Part shown: positions 43,746 through 55,929 of the stretch, one piece after another | How positions within the stretch are numbered: position 1 is the stretch's first letter | Layout: each line of letters begins with the position of its first letter | Made by a program: the position numbers and the translations under genes | Source: Gymnothorax reevesii | Lineage: Eukaryota; Chordata; Actinopteri; Anguilliformes; Muraenidae | DNA length: 64,000 nucleotides | Direction: 5' to 3' | Assembly: GCA_029721435.1 (NCBI GenBank) | Contig: CM056588.1 | Coordinates: 38,643,430-38,707,429, forward strand | Notes under the pieces: model-generated | Told to the model about the DNA's origin: nothing | The model's database searches: none | The model's input: only the letters and a program-made list of their open reading frames with translations

Positions 43746-46700
43746 AGATATTTATTACCCTCAGTGCTACTCAGTGGGTTCAGGGTGGGTGACAGCCCCA
43801 GTCCATATTCCCAGTCGGCCTCGCGCAGTGCTGCGTAAACGTGACGGGCCATATCCGATCTTCAGCCGAGCTCAGAGCAGCTGTAGCAGGTGAGCGAGAG
43901 CCTGTTCGCGGAGCGTGTGCTCAGGGGACTGCCGCCTCAGCAGTGGAATGGATCACCCCTCTTCCCTGGAGAGCCTCATTAGGAATACGCAGGCCCAAGC
44001 TCCACACACGTCCTGTCTCCCACCCTCATCGTTAGCGGCAGGATTAGCGAGAATGGTGCAGTGGGTAACTATAGATGGGTTGGGCTAATATACTCATTCA
44101 ATATTTATCAAATTATTCCTTGGATAAAATAATAAGCATCATCAATTTGTTTTGTATTACCTGGTTTTTATTTTGCTCTTTTTCTTGTACTTAAACCTGA
44201 TGCAATGTGAAAAAAATTGCCAGTGTGAGAAAAAAGCCCCCCAACTGGGGAGAGAGAAAGAGAGAGGGTGAAAGAGAGAGAGACTAAGAGAGATGGAGAG
44301 GGAGAGAAAAAGACTAAAAGAGAGGGAGGGAGAGAACGAAACAAACAGCTCAATAACTCAAGCACGTAGTTATTGCTCTCCTTATAAAACCTGCATTTTT
44401 AATATCTCTTCTTGTACCGCATGCAATAATTCACATAATAAATTTAGTGCTGTTAAAAACTGCACCCCTTGGGTCAGGATCACGACTCCCTTGTTTTTTT
44501 TATTTTTTTTTATTGAGGAGACAAGGTGTTTATTAAGAGCCCTGCTGGCTGGCTGCAAGAGATTCCTCACTTTGAGTAATTGTCCAATTAGGTGTGATTT
44601 CACAAAGTGCGGTCTCCCAGCTGCCCGTACTGCAGAAGTGAACCTACCACCGGGAAACACATTAATGAATCCCTCTGGGATGCACTACCTGCCTGATACT
44701 GCCTCTGTTCCCAAAATATCTTAATGAGGCACTATAACTGGGACTTAGGACTGAGACGGACCCTTTTTTATCTCAACTCAAGTAATTTTTTACATCAAAA
44801 TGTCCTTGCTTTTCTCAGTTCCTCCGTTGTAGAAGTGAGGAGTTATTTTCTAATTTTTGCCTGTGAGGAACAGCTTGCAATTTGCTGAGAAAGGTTAGCT
44901 TCATTGCTACGTAGCTCCACTCTTAGGACCCTGGCATAAAAATGCATGTATGCCATTTTGTAATTTGGTCATTAATCCCTTTACAAGTTGCTTTCCTATC
45001 CTGCGTAAAAAGGAGTGAGCTCAGGTGCACGTCCTCAGCAGTACGGGGAGGGCTGTCCCATCTCCAGCTGATGGGTACACCTTACTGAGTCTGCCCAAAA
45101 CTCAGCTCCTGAGATAACGAGCCCGGGTTGCCATGGGTGACAGCACCTTCTGTAGCTCCCGCCATCGCTGCAGCTACCACCATCACCGTCACTTTCCAAG
45201 AGTTCAATGCGCAGTATGTCCCATACAAAGACCCCACTGCAACCCTGTCTGGAGTAAAAATGCGGCTTTATGTTGCTTTGCTTTGGTTTAATAATTTGTG
45301 GCAGGTCTTGTGCGAGTGGCAAAAAGTTGCATGTACATCGATAATATATTTATTCCGAGCATGAGTTCTCCCATTTGCTTCTACACATTGTATTGTATCA
45401 GTGGTAACAGACTAGAAAACAATTCAGTATTACAAAATATTAGTATTTAAAATTTGATTGCATTATTTACTGTTTACTAATGACACTTAGGTATCATCTC
45501 ACCAGACCTGTCAAGAGGTGGCCAGAAATAAGATAGTTAATGTTGAATGCAACGTTACCAGGAGGCCACAAGTTATTCCAGTTTAAAGAGACAGGTACTA
45601 GTAAACTGCTTACTAACACATCCGACCTACAGAGGTAAGGAGGTGAGAGGAAGGAATTTTTTAAGAGTGTACAAACACTTATTTACTTATGTTTCTGTGA
45701 TGGTCACATTTGTCTAGGGATATAATTTCGCTTGTAAAAGAAGGCAGGCTGGCCTGGACTGGTGAAGGTAGAGGGAAAGCCAGGACTTACCTCCCCTCAC
45801 AACGGCACCATGGCGTTCCAAGGCAAGCTCAAGCTGCCGCTCCACCGGCGAATGACTCCGCATCGTTTGGTTCTTGGATTCAGTATAGTGAGTTATTTTC
45901 TGAAAGCATGGCAATCTGATAGGTGATGAGTTAAAATAAAACAGAATCGCATGGTCGGGAAAACGAGAATTTAGGGAAGTTCCGCCACTTCAGGGCTCCG
46001 GCATATTGCCCGAACCACCTTTGATTTTGGCCTATTTAAAAGGGACGCCCCTCCCATGTCCAACCACTGCCCAATCAGGACACAAGACATCGTCTCGATT
46101 TCCCCAACCAGTCACCAATCGCAGTGCACAGCCGCCATGCCACTAAATGTTTGTTACCTATATCTACATTTTACTACAAAACAGAGGAGCTATTAATGTT
46201 TGTATTATTATGCCTTGTTCCCGGACCTGAGGGCATAACAGTTACATATTACACTGTTACGCATTATAAAAGCTTCCAACCCAATTTTTAACCCATATTC
46301 AGTATTTTAAATGTGTAAATTTTCTCCTGAGCCAAACTTTTGCATCACTCTTCAGTCTTAACCAGGGAGAGGCTGGTTGTTTCCTTGGCAGCAAGCCACC
46401 CCCTCAACCCCCAAAAATCTATCGCTGCCAGTGCCACCCCCAAAACAAAGACAGGTTTAAACATCAATGTGGCCGAGTTTGTATGCTGGCCCTGGCTTCA
46501 TTATCTTTAAAAACCTTTAACAAGCATTGATCCTTCAATAGTGCAGAGTACTGATAAATAATTAAGAAGCCCTAAGTTTAATTTGGGGAGGAGGGAAGGG
46601 TGAGGAGGGTCTGGCTGGTGGTTTGGTCGTCCATTGGTGTATCGGGTCCTCCCTCCATGTTGGGCTCCCTCCCCGAGTCCCTGGGGAACCAGCACAGTGG

Positions 46701-46789
46701 CCCAGCCTGTCTGCTGTGCTCACGTAGATCAATACCATTCGGCTGGATAGAATATCAATCAGACACATCCTTTTGTGCGCCAGACAGGG
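43746..46789. other. Long gene-free stretch; one promoter-like block
   Basis: Contains the GA-rich tract at 44246-44337. Bases 43840-44040 are relatively CpG-rich. At 46030-46140, CCTATTTAAAAGGG (TATA-like) is followed by CCAATCAGGACAC and ACCAATCGCAGTG and then GCCGCCATG. This could be a dead LTR or promoter; no frame follows the ATG. Nothing else is recognised. Confidence 0.4.
44246..44337. repeat. GA-rich simple repeat
   Basis: Purine-rich GAGA/AGAGG text over about 90 bp. Confidence 0.9.
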
Positions 46790-47210
46790 GTTTGAGAAGC
46801 AACAGACTGTTCATAGAGCAGCCACAGAGGGGTCCAAGAGATGATGTAGAATCGTCATAGAGAAGTTATGGAGTGTTCATAGAGTAATTGTAGACTGCTC
46901 ATTGAAAACCAAGAGAGTGGAGATAAAAAGTTTATGGAATGGGCACAGAGGGGCTGTAGAGTTGTCAACAAGTTTTAGATTGTTCTTAGAGAAACTATAA
47001 GAGAAGTGGTAGAATGGTTGAAGAGCAGCTGTAGAGTGGTCACAGAGTTTTTTGAATGTTCACAGAGAGGTTACACTGCGCTCATAAAGAGTTTTGGGAA
47101 TGGTAACGGGGGGCTGCACAGTGGTCATAGAAAGGTCATAGAATGCTCATGGAGAAGCTTTACAGCGTTTGTAGAAAGGCTGTAGAGTGGTTAACACCAG
47201 TACAGTGGCC
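46790..47210. repeat. Degenerate minisatellite, ~21-bp unit, left part
   Basis: Variants of GTAGAGTGGTCATAGAGAGG recur throughout (TAGAATCGTCATAGAGAAG, GTAGAGTGGTCACAGAG, CAGTGGTCATAGAAAGGTCA). Related units return at 47420-47520 after a SINE fragment. Confidence 0.78.
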
Positions 47211-47335
47211 TCAGAAAGGTTATTTACTTGTGTATTTAGCACTTAACAACTCTACCAGCACATTAATTTACAGTGATATCGCGTCAGTTATCATACTCTT
47301 CTAAACGCATAAGAATTGAATTACACTATTTTCAC

Positions 47336-47412
47336 ACAGGAAGTCATATCTATGGGCAATTTAGAGTTTCCAATCAGCTTTAACATATGTATCTTTGGAC
47401 TATGGGAGGATC
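47336..47412 (-). repeat. SINE fragment, minus strand
   Basis: ATATCTATGGGCAATTTAGA, then TCTTTGGACTATGGGAGGAT, matches the SINE body. It lies between two stretches of the same ~21-bp minisatellite. Confidence 0.75.
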
Positions 47413-47419
47413 TTAAACG

Positions 47420-47520
47420 AAAGGGGTAGTAGAATGGTCGTAAGAGTGCGATGGAGTGGTCACAGAGAGATGGTTGAATGTATATCGTGAGGCAGTTGAA
47501 TGTTGACAGAGGGATCTCCT
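47420..47520. repeat. Degenerate minisatellite, ~21-bp unit, right part
   Basis: GTAGAATGGTCGTAAGAGTG, CGATGGAGTGGTCACAGAGA and TGGTTGAATG are further units of the array at 46790. Confidence 0.65.
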
Positions 47521-48589
47521 TCACTGACACCTCAGCCCATCTGGAGATGAAAAAGTCATTTTTCAACTGAATCGGGACACCTGTGCCAAATCACGGAGCC
47601 GCACAGTGGGTAAGGTGGGTAAGCAGCTGTGAAGGTTGGCACTGCTGTTTCTTATAAATCAGTGATCTGCCAAGTAATTATAATTAGTCAAACTGCCATT
47701 TGTTTGTGCTGGGATGATGGTCGTCCACAAGGTCAGTGTACACTCATTTCTGAGATGAATTAGTCACAGCTCTGGGACTACACTGATTACATCACTGAAT
47801 TTCAGGGAAAGTTAGTGACCATGTTCTGTGCAGATCTGCATTTGCACTATAGAGGAAAAGCATTTCATACTGCAACATGATGCTCTTTGAGAAAATTTCA
47901 CACAAATATCTACCAAATAATTCGGGTCTATTTGTAGAGGACTATGGAACAGAATGGGCCCTTAAATAGCTGAGAATATAAATATACAGGCGGATGTGTC
48001 ATATGAATGGTCCAGCAGCATTTATTCATGTCTTTTAGAAAGCTGCCATACAAAATGTTAGACTTCCACTCATTACTGTGATCCAGAGAAAGCAGTTCCA
48101 TGCCAATTTATGACAGAAATTGCAAAACTGCTGAAAATGCACAATTTCCATTTTTGCTCTTTACGGAGAGCTTCAATTGATCACCTATATAGTGCAGTGT
48201 CAAAGGCCACTGATCTATTAAGTCACAGACTGCACTGTAGGAAATGGTAGAGCATTAATATTTAAAGCTTGGCATTTTAACAGAAATGCCAGACCAAACC
48301 CATTGGAGTTTATTTCAAATTCAAATTGATTGTTTGCCAATAGCAATTTAGTGACTGTGTCAAGCAGGGATGTGGCCAGTTTGGATATATACCCAGTATG
48401 CTGAAATGACTGAAATACCTATGGTCTGTTTAATAATCACATTATTCTGACTAATGAGTTGCCACATCTTATTCATATCCCAGAGAATGAGAAGAGCAAT
48501 TTGTGAAAAGTGAAATTGGTATCATTACCTTGCTATAATGCAGTGGGGGAGACAACAAAATCCAGTCTCAAGAAATGCATTTACCATGT
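47521..48589. other. No gene seen
   Basis: Unique-looking, AT-rich. Confidence 0.4.
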
Positions 48590-48835
48590 TTTACAGTATA
48601 CACTCAGCATGGTTTACTGTAATGTAATCAGTATTTTTACAGAAATGCATTCAGCATGGTTTTTGGCGATGCATTCGGAATTGTTTACAGTGATTTCATT
48701 CAGAATGGTTTACAGTGATGCATTCAGCATTTTTACAGTAATTCATTCAGCCTGGTTTACAGTGATGCATTCAGCATTTTTACAGTAATTCATTCAGCCT
48801 GGTTTACAGTGATGCATTCAGAATGGTTTACAGCA
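48590..48835. repeat. Minisatellite, 23-24-bp unit with 47-bp doublet
   Basis: Basic unit ATGCATTCAGCATGGTTTACAG. Bases 48717-48763 and 48764-48810 are identical 47-bp doublets (one CATTTTTACAG unit plus one CCTGGTTTACAG unit), showing recent duplication of a two-unit block. Confidence 0.93.
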
Positions 48836-49049
48836 CTGCAGTGTGATTCACATCATTCAAAGCAGCATTTACTCCGTAAAAAATTTTAGCGAGGCCGATG
48901 GTCAAGCTGAGAACAAGGGCACCAGGTTTTCAAAAATTATACAACCTCAGCACCTGAGGAACTGATTCAATGCGTAAATTGTGGAGAAAAACAGCATGCA
49001 GTAATTTGTGAGTCCATTTTAACCTGTACTGGACTAAAGAAAGCACAGA

Positions 49050-49310
49050 GACCGAAATTAAGCAATGTTTTAAGTCATCGACTTTATTTTATTTTTTTCA
49101 AAAATAATAGCTTTTTCAAAATCAGAGGTCTACGGCATGTTTTGATGAAGTTGGGGCATGTTCAGCACTGTGTCACAATCACTTCTCCTCTAGATAATAG
49201 TCAACTGTCATTTCGGAACTGAGGACACTAATTGTTGGAGTTTTGAAAACAGAATTAGTTCACATTCTTTACTGATAGAGCACTTCAGTTGGTCAACAGT
49301 CAATTGAAAT
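49050..49310 (-). mobile_element. Tc1/mariner fragment related to the 62-kb element
   Basis: CGGAACTGAGGACACTAATT, GTTGGAGTTTTGAAAACAGA and CACTTCAGTTGGTCAACAGT align by eye with GGGAACTGAGGAGACCAATT, TTGAAGCTTTTCAGGTGGAA and AGCTTCAGTTGTTCAACAGT at 62277-62361. Only the C-terminal end of the gene and the 3' flank remain. Confidence 0.68.
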
Positions 49311-50687
49311 CAGATTGCAGGGGACTTGAGAATTTTATTTAGGTCAAGCATTGGCTTCACAAAAATTTTGACGGAGTATTTTTAGTTTTTAGTGATATGA
49401 GGGGGGCCAGTAGTATTAGCTTGTGGTACCTCCATTACTGATGTTAATGAAAGGGTGGCAGTTTACAATTGAAAAGTGGTGCATTCAGGGCCTACATAGG
49501 GATTAACTCACCAGATCCCCCATCATCTCACCCCACTTATTGTACACACAGCCCCACGCTCCTTCTCTTGTTGCCGTAAACCTTAATTGTGGCAGCATTT
49601 CTTCTGTACTTTGGTTGTGCTCGGTTGTGAAATGTTCCCATGTCTGTTTAATAAAGTGTAATCTCATCCGCACTAGCCCATCCCTGTATCTCCTGCCCCC
49701 TCCGCAAACTGAAAAAAAACCCCACAAATTATTGTGCTTAACACGACAGGACACTGCTCTGTAATTTCACAACCAAATGGCCAACTGAGTGATTGAGCTT
49801 TCATTACTACATGAGCAAATCAAAGGCAACAAGCAATTTACGACTCCGTGCATAAAACACATATTTCACCCCCTTTTTAATTTAGCTGTTGCGCTGAGAA
49901 ACTGAAACCTCCCACCAGTGCGTTCCTCAGTTCATTTCCACAGAGGAACTACAGATCCCTGGGTAAGTTATTCAGAAATATCAAGTCATTACAAACAAAG
50001 AAATAGAGAGTAGATGGTGGGGGATATACTAAGAAGAGATAATGAACAAGTACGGTGTGTTGTGATCCTGATCTGCCTGAGCATGTTTTTGTTGAGATTC
50101 TGCCTTGTTTGGCATGTCTGTTTATTATTCTGCTTTGCCTGACCATGATTTGTATTGTGTTTTGGGATCCCATTCCATGTTTTGTTTTTGCCTTGTCTCT
50201 GTCTATTTGCCATATTCCATCTTAGCAGTTATAGTCCGGTCCATGTTTTGTGTCTTACCATGCATTGCACTTTGTCTCCCCCTGTCTGGTCTTTTGTGAT
50301 CGCTCCCTGCCCCAGTATTGTGTGCCACACTTTCATGGTTTCTGGGATTTCAATCATTCCTTCCAATCTCGTTTACTTCCTTCACCTTTCTATATTACTA
50401 ACAACACTAACAGTTTGTTGTTTTAGTTAAACTTACTAACCAAGACTAAAATTGTTTATAGTACTAACTTACTAACAAGCACTAGGGATTGTATAGCTGC
50501 ACATTACTAATTGACAAACAAGCTCTCAGCACGCGCTCTGCTCTAGTCTCCGCCCCTTGCCTTCACTCAATTTACTTTGCTGTGCTTCAGCAGATTTTCT
50601 GCATCCTGCTAATCACTGTTGTGCCTCTCACTCTGTGCACGGTAGAACTCCCTAACCAGAGCCGTATGTTTGTCAGTAGGCGGTCTC
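49311..50687. other. No gene; T/C-rich text in the second half
   Basis: From about 50040 the plus strand is T-rich with repeated CCATGTTTTGT and GCCTTGTCT words, resembling retrotransposon LTR sequence, but no boundaries were found. No exon. Confidence 0.35.
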
Positions 50688-51160
50688 TGTGATCCCTGTC
50701 CGGGTTTGGTTTTTGCCAATTTCTTGTAATCAGGAACTTCCTCGTGTTCATTCCTTTGTAATTAGTCTCACCTGTTCCCTATCATAGCATTTGACTTCCC
50801 CTACGTGTATTTAAGCAGTCATTTCACTCTCAGCTCTTGTCAAAACGGTTTCCCTGTGCTACGATTGTTGATGCCTTGTACTCTTAGTGTTATACTTCTG
50901 ACTAGAGCGTCCCGGATTCTGATGTTGGCTTTTTCTTTCATAATTCTCTGCCCGTGTACCGTACCGGTTTTGCCTGACTCTGAGTTCAGTGTTTGCTGCC
51001 CTGTGTACAGTTTGGATCACATCCCTGGGATTATGATTTTGGATTGTGGACTCTGTACCCTTGCCTTCTGCCCTGTGGGAGTTTGCCCCCCAACTTCACT
51101 AAAACTCACTTTTGCTGAAACTTCCTGGTCTCGCATTTGGTTCCAGAACAATACCTTACA
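50688..51160 (+). mobile_element. Possible solo LTR (Ty3/gypsy-like)
   Basis: 473 bp from TGTGATCCCTGTCC to ATACCTTACA (TG...CA). TGTAATTAGTCTCACCTGTT and CGTGTATTTAAGCAG (TATA-like at 50808-50814), then TTCCTGGTCTCGCATTTGG near the end, follow the order of fish gypsy-type LTRs. No target duplication, primer-binding site or internal gene is visible. Confidence 0.48.
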
Positions 51161-52059
51161 TAGTGCATAGTGAAAGCCCAAACACCAAACACGTACACTG
51201 AGGAGCAAATGATGTGCAGCGAAGGGCTATTAATGCTTGCCTTGTCTCATACTTGCTGAGTTTAAACTTAAGAAGAATTCAATGAGCTCTGATTGGCTCA
51301 TTGCTGCCTGTCAGTTACCCAGACGATTGCAAACCGTGGTTGAAAGTTCATATTCTGCTTTAGCTCTCCGTCATTACTGAAGATGGCATTCCAGCATATC
51401 TGCAGAGGATGTGTGTGCACTACTGAGTGTGTTAAATTCTCAGAGCTGGACTTGTGCTGACCTGTGGAGGTTTAATTGAGCAGTGCTGCCCGGGTGCTGG
51501 AGGTACGTCTCCCCTGTGAGGGGGAAAAATGTAATGAAAGCCTCCAGCGTAGCCTAGCGCAGCCTTCAAATCCAGCTGATTCAATTAATTTTCCGCTAAA
51601 GTGATGGAAATACTGCCCCTTTCCAATAACAGGCAGACAGCTTTAGCACCGTGTCACCTCCCGCAGTCCTGAGCCACTGGAATTAATACAGAATGAGTTT
51701 CACCCTGTCGCTGGCCCTGCTAGCGTCTGGCCCCTACAGTAAAAGGAAATTACTCCGCCATGACAGCCGAATTTGCTGGGGCGAGCGACGCGGGGGAGGG
51801 GGAGGGGGGTGTGAAGAGGGGTCAAGCAGTTTCGTTTAGCAAGGAGTGCAATTTTCATGATCGGCCATTTTGTGATGTTTTTGGCTCTCGTTTTCCCCCT
51901 GTTACTGGCCGTGGAGAGCAGTGTACACAAACATGCTGGCAGGGTGGAAATCTGCTGGCAGATGTACAGGGAGTGAGTAGGCTAGTGGCCATATTAGTCC
52001 AATCAGACAGCTCTCCTGGTGAAGGCGGGGCAGAAAGGAAGGAAATTCTGAGGTCCTCA
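51161..52059. other. No gene; unique block
   Basis: Bases 51240-51720 are repeat-free with CAGCTGATTCAATTAATTTT and similar words and might be conserved non-coding. No exon was confirmed. Confidence 0.35.
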
Positions 52060-52390
52060 GACCATGGTCACATTACTATAATGAGATGGTGATGGGAATG
52101 TAAAGGGACTGAAATGGGATGTAATGGGACTGTGATGGGACTAAAACATGATTGTAATGAAAAAGTAAGGAGTTGTAATGCAACAGTAAGGGAATTGTAA
52201 TGAGACAGTTATTGGAATGAATTGAAAGCATAGTCGAAAAGTATGGCACTACAGTAGTAGTATACTGGTGGGATTTTAATGAGACTGAAATGAGAATGTA
52301 ATGGGATAGTAATGGGACTATAATAAGATAGAAGGTGCTGCGATAAGGCTGTAATGGGACTGTAATGGGATTGTAATAAGATGATAATGG
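52060..52390. repeat. Minisatellite, ~11-12-bp unit, left part
   Basis: TGTAATGGGACT and variants (TGTAATGAGAC, TGAAATGGGA, TAATAAGAT) fill the stretch. The array resumes at 52730 after the SINE. Confidence 0.88.
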
Positions 52391-52729
52391 GCGGCACGGT
52401 GGCACAGTGGTTAGCACTGCTGCCTCACAGCAATAAGGTTGTGGGTTCAAATCCGGCCTGGGGCCTTTCTGTGTGGAGTTTGCATGTTCTCCCTGTGTTC
52501 GCGTGGGTTTTCTCCGGGTACTCCGGTTTCCCCCACCCACAAAACATAGGAATACTTCTGTATGGTTGTGTGCGAATGTTTGGTGGTGGCAGGGCAGCTG
52601 TAGCTGTAGCTGTGGCTACAAAAACGTAGTTTACTACCATCAATGTGTGAGTGAATGAATAATGTATCCTTGTGAAGCGTCTTTGAGTGCCCAGAAAGCA
52701 GAATAGCGCTTTATAAAATTGATGCATTA
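52391..52729 (+). repeat. tRNA-derived SINE, best-preserved head
   Basis: Starts GCGGCACGGTGGCACAGTGG. The pol III A box TGGCACAGTGG (52400-52410) fits TRGYNNANNGG and the B box GGTTCAAATCC (52444-52454) fits GGTTCRANYCC, 33 bp apart. Then the family body (GTGTGGAGTTTGCATGTTCT, CCGGGTACTCCGGTTTCCCC), but with a tail different from the 59.8-kb copy: GCTGTAGCTGTGGCTACAAA and AAGCGTCTTTGAGTGCCCAG, ending near GATGCATTAT. Inserted into a minisatellite. Confidence 0.9.
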
Positions 52730-52815
52730 TTGTAATGGGACAGCAGGGGAATTGTAATAGGACAGTCAGTAATGGCGTAGGACTGACATGGGATCGTAAT
52801 AACACTAATAAGATT
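52730..52815. repeat. Minisatellite, ~11-12-bp unit, right part
   Basis: TGTAATGGGACAGCAGG, TGTAATAGGACAG and CATGGGATCGTAATAAC continue the array at 52060. Confidence 0.8.
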
Positions 52816-53104
52816 GTACACTGCAAAAGTATATGAATATAAGGGGTTTTGCGGAGGAATTTATTTCCGTAATGAGATGAGGTTTTGATTATATACTCCT
52901 GAATTGAATGATTCCTTTATTTCAACCACGAGAACAGAATTAGTGTTTCTTCCCACATCATCTTTATCTCAGGCAACTGCAAAAACAATTAGTGAGTTTT
53001 TATTCATTCAGTGTGCTCCCTTGCACTGGTCATTTTATGCATTTTTTTGTGCTAAAGTCAACTGAAGATTGAATGAATGGACTGAAAGGCTGAAACCAAT
53101 CCAG

Positions 53105-54215
53105 GCAATGACTGAAATGCAGAACACAGGCATTACAGAACATCTCTGAATGGCTTGAGTCATCTCACTTAATACTCAATTTTAAGAAAACAGTTTCCAT
53201 GTGTTTCTCCATATGCAATGGGCCTATAAATGATGCATTTGAGGTATGGACTGAGAATGGAGTGATTGCAACAGAAAATGAAGTCAAACATCTAGCATTA
53301 TCCTTGATAAGAATCAAAAATTCGACTGTGAGATTAAATACATTTGCAAAAACGTCAGACCAAATCTAAATTTTTGTTTTATTAGAAGGGACTTACTGTA
53401 TCTTGTAAGACTGCAAAGCTTTACATGCATGCAATAATTTTTTCGCATTTGTCATATTGCATTACGTCATGGTCACAAGCTTCTCCAACCACATTAAAAA
53501 GCATTAATTCAATATATAAGCAGACAATAAAAGTCATGTACCAGAAACCTATGAGATGGCATCATTGTGATATTTAAAAAAACTTTTTACCGTCGATAAT
53601 GTTATGAATTTTAGTACTCTTAAACTGGTTTATAAATGTTTGAATAATCATGTCACCACTGCTTTCTGAGTTGGTCATTAGGTACCAGAGCTTTTATCGG
53701 ACAATCACACGAGCCTCCATCAACGGTGATAATGTTGTCCCAATGTACAGGTCCTCTTTGGGTCAGTCTGGTTTCTCTGCAAAGGAGACAAAAATTTGGA
53801 ATGTTCTACCATCTAATTTAAAACTAGAGACCAAAAACAATGATTTTACCAGCGGGCTCAAGCGATGGTTAAAATCAAAACAGCAGTGTTCACATGAATA
53901 GCTGACCGCTGGTTTTTGTTTGATCACGTTTCCTTTGCTTTATAGCTAGAATGTAATTAATTCAGAATGCATTGTTGCCCTTTTTTGCACTTGTAATATC
54001 ACAGTACATTGTAGTGTTTCCTTTTTTCTCTCTTTTTCATGATTATTATTTTTATTATTATTATGATTATTAGTACTTTCTCTCAAAGCCTCCTGTGGAC
54101 AAGTGTTGAGAATTAGCATGTGCGCTTAAACACTCAAGCAATGCATCTGGTTTGTCCGATGTAACTCTCATGTCCATATCAAATGAAAATAAAAATGAAA
54201 ATGAAATGAGAACGA
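53105..54215 (+). mobile_element. Rex1-like LINE, 3' end
   Basis: 5'-truncated non-LTR element, which is how such elements usually insert. A decayed reverse-transcriptase C-terminus (53130-53901) is followed by an untranslated tail with CCTGTGGACAAGTGTTGAGA and ends in (GAAAAT)n-like text at about 54182-54207. The conserved C-terminal blocks and short tandem tail point to Rex1, a LINE family widespread in teleosts. Confidence 0.78.
53130..53901 (+). pseudogene. Rex1-like reverse transcriptase, C-terminal part, broken
   Basis: Translation in shifting frames gives SEWLESSHLILNFKKTVSMC, then VWTENGVIATENEVKHL, FCFIRRDLLYL and LKLVYKCLNN, then an open stretch of about 80 codons (53650-53901) reading YRTITRASINGDNVVP, SLGQSGFSAKETKIWNVLPS and GLKRWLKSKQQCSHE. 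The last parts match the conserved tail of Rex1 proteins (T-R-x-S ... G-x-S-A-x-x-W-N-x-L-P ... F-K-x-x-L-K-x-W-L). Several stops and frameshifts make it non-functional; the YADD-bearing palm is missing. Confidence 0.78.
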
Positions 54216-55480
54216 ATTTGATACAGTGAACCGCCATCAGTCCTCGCAAAAACTCATAGGAACTTTCTACAAAGTCAGACAAACTTATGCAGCTACACAT
54301 TCACGCATGCAGACACACACACACACAAAGCGGGAGAAGTCTTGAGGGGCTTCATTACAGGCGTGTTTGTTCTGAAAATGAAATTTGTTAACTTTTAATA
54401 AAAAATAGTCTGAAGTAAATATTGATGATTAACACTGATCCATTGCATTTTGAGCAGGAGGGGTACAAAAAGGAGAGATAAAGAGGAGGGAGACAGAATT
54501 TTAATCGATGTTTAGGCCCCACTTTTTGAGCAGCATAAAAGAAAAATGTAATTAACAGGACTGAAATGGTATACGATAGCATGTAACCATATTTACATAC
54601 AATGTTAAATGTCTCCATTGTATTTGCTATACTAAGAATTAGTCGCCATATAATTGCCATTATCACCAGTGTTGGTACACAGCAGACTTCAGCAGCAGTG
54701 ATATAAGGAGTCCACTGCGTTTATTAGTACTTTATAACCGCATATATGTTTATTAAATTGTTTGTCATGCAGAACAAGACTCGTATGTGAACGATGCATT
54801 AAATTCTGCAGTACTCTGGCCAGTGAAGAAATGAGCTACATTAAAATGAATGGTAGAGGGCCGGGTCTGTTAGCAATGCAGCATGATACAGCTCTGATGC
54901 CTCATTTCATTTGATGACCATTTCCTGTTGGGGTGTCGTCATTAAGCGTACAGGGACGACAGGTCTGCCAGGCCGTCTGAGGCTCAAAGATACAGTCAAC
55001 AGAGCCTTCAGCAATATGACATGAAGCCCAGTAAAAGAGATCACTGAGTGAAATTTTCCCAGGCATAGGAGTCCCTTACACTGATATTAATTGTGGACGC
55101 GCATTCCCGACTGCGATGGATTTCAAAACCTGAAACTGGACTGTGATTGGAGGGAGATTGATAGGCATATTTTATCAACACCATGCCTGTTGGCATGTGA
55201 TTAGTTCACATTAAATGAAATATAATTTCCAGGAAGTGGAGAAAGACAATCTTCAGAATGAAAATGCGCAATAAACACCAACAACAAAATGAGGAGTGAG
55301 GCCTTTTACCTCACTCAGGTCCCGTTTTGAGGGAAATGGGGGGAGGGTCACAATAATCTTGAGCAGGGAACTTAGGGGTGTTTTTCTAAGGGTGCTTGCG
55401 ACATTTTGTCAATCCACAATATATACAAACCACCGTAATTAATTAGACAATTAAACTTTTTTTTTGTTATTTTGGTTCTG
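54216..55480. other. No gene seen
   Basis: Unique-looking. Bases 54830-55230 are repeat-free and of moderate GC, possibly conserved non-coding. No exon recognised. Confidence 0.4.
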
Positions 55481-55482
55481 TT

Positions 55483-55760
55483 GGCCATCAGATCTGAATC
55501 CAGCGGAACATGTTTCATATGCTGAAGAAGAGACAGATGTCCCTGAAACAAGCAGGAATGTAAGGTGGCTGCAGTACAGGGTGGGCAGAGCATCACCAGG
55601 GAAGATACTCAATGTTTGGTGATGTCTATGCATCACAGGTTTCAAGCAGTCATTGCATGCAGATGATATGGGTTCAATAGATAAAAATGAGTACATACAC
55701 AATGTTACACCATCCAGCATTTCTTTAATGTGCTGGAAAATGGCAAGGACTGTTAAAGAA
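55483..55760 (+). mobile_element. Possible Tc1/mariner-type transposase end
   Basis: The plus strand reads PSDLNPAEHVSYAEEETDVP and continues open to a TGA near 55620. S-D-L-N-P-x-E resembles the P-D-L-N-P-I-E box holding the last catalytic Glu of Tc1 transposases, and the following text (GGTGATGTCTATGCATCACA, AGCAGTCATTGCATGCA) matches my memory of a repeated fish element tail. Boundaries unknown. Confidence 0.42.
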
Positions 55761-55929
55761 AAAAAAGCTACCATTTAAAAGATGTCAGAGGACTGATAAA
55801 GTCCTCAAATTAAACCTGAAAATCTGCACCATAACCTCACTGTCATTTTATCATTTCACTGACTAACACTGCAGAAATACAGAACCAAATAAAAAAAGCA
55901 TCACTATCCAATGAGTTACGGCGTTCACT

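Noticed and set aside
44293..44724. 143-codon plus-strand frame
   Set aside because: Begins in a GA-rich simple repeat and shows no domain; composition is not protein-like.
48590..48835. CRISPR-like array
   Set aside because: Repeats are head-to-tail without unique spacers; an ordinary minisatellite in a vertebrate genome.
52391..52465. tRNA gene
   Set aside because: Good A and B boxes, but followed by SINE body; part of the repeat.
52076..52540. 154-codon Ile/Pro/Leu/Ser-rich minus-strand frame
   Set aside because: Runs through an 11-bp minisatellite into a SINE.
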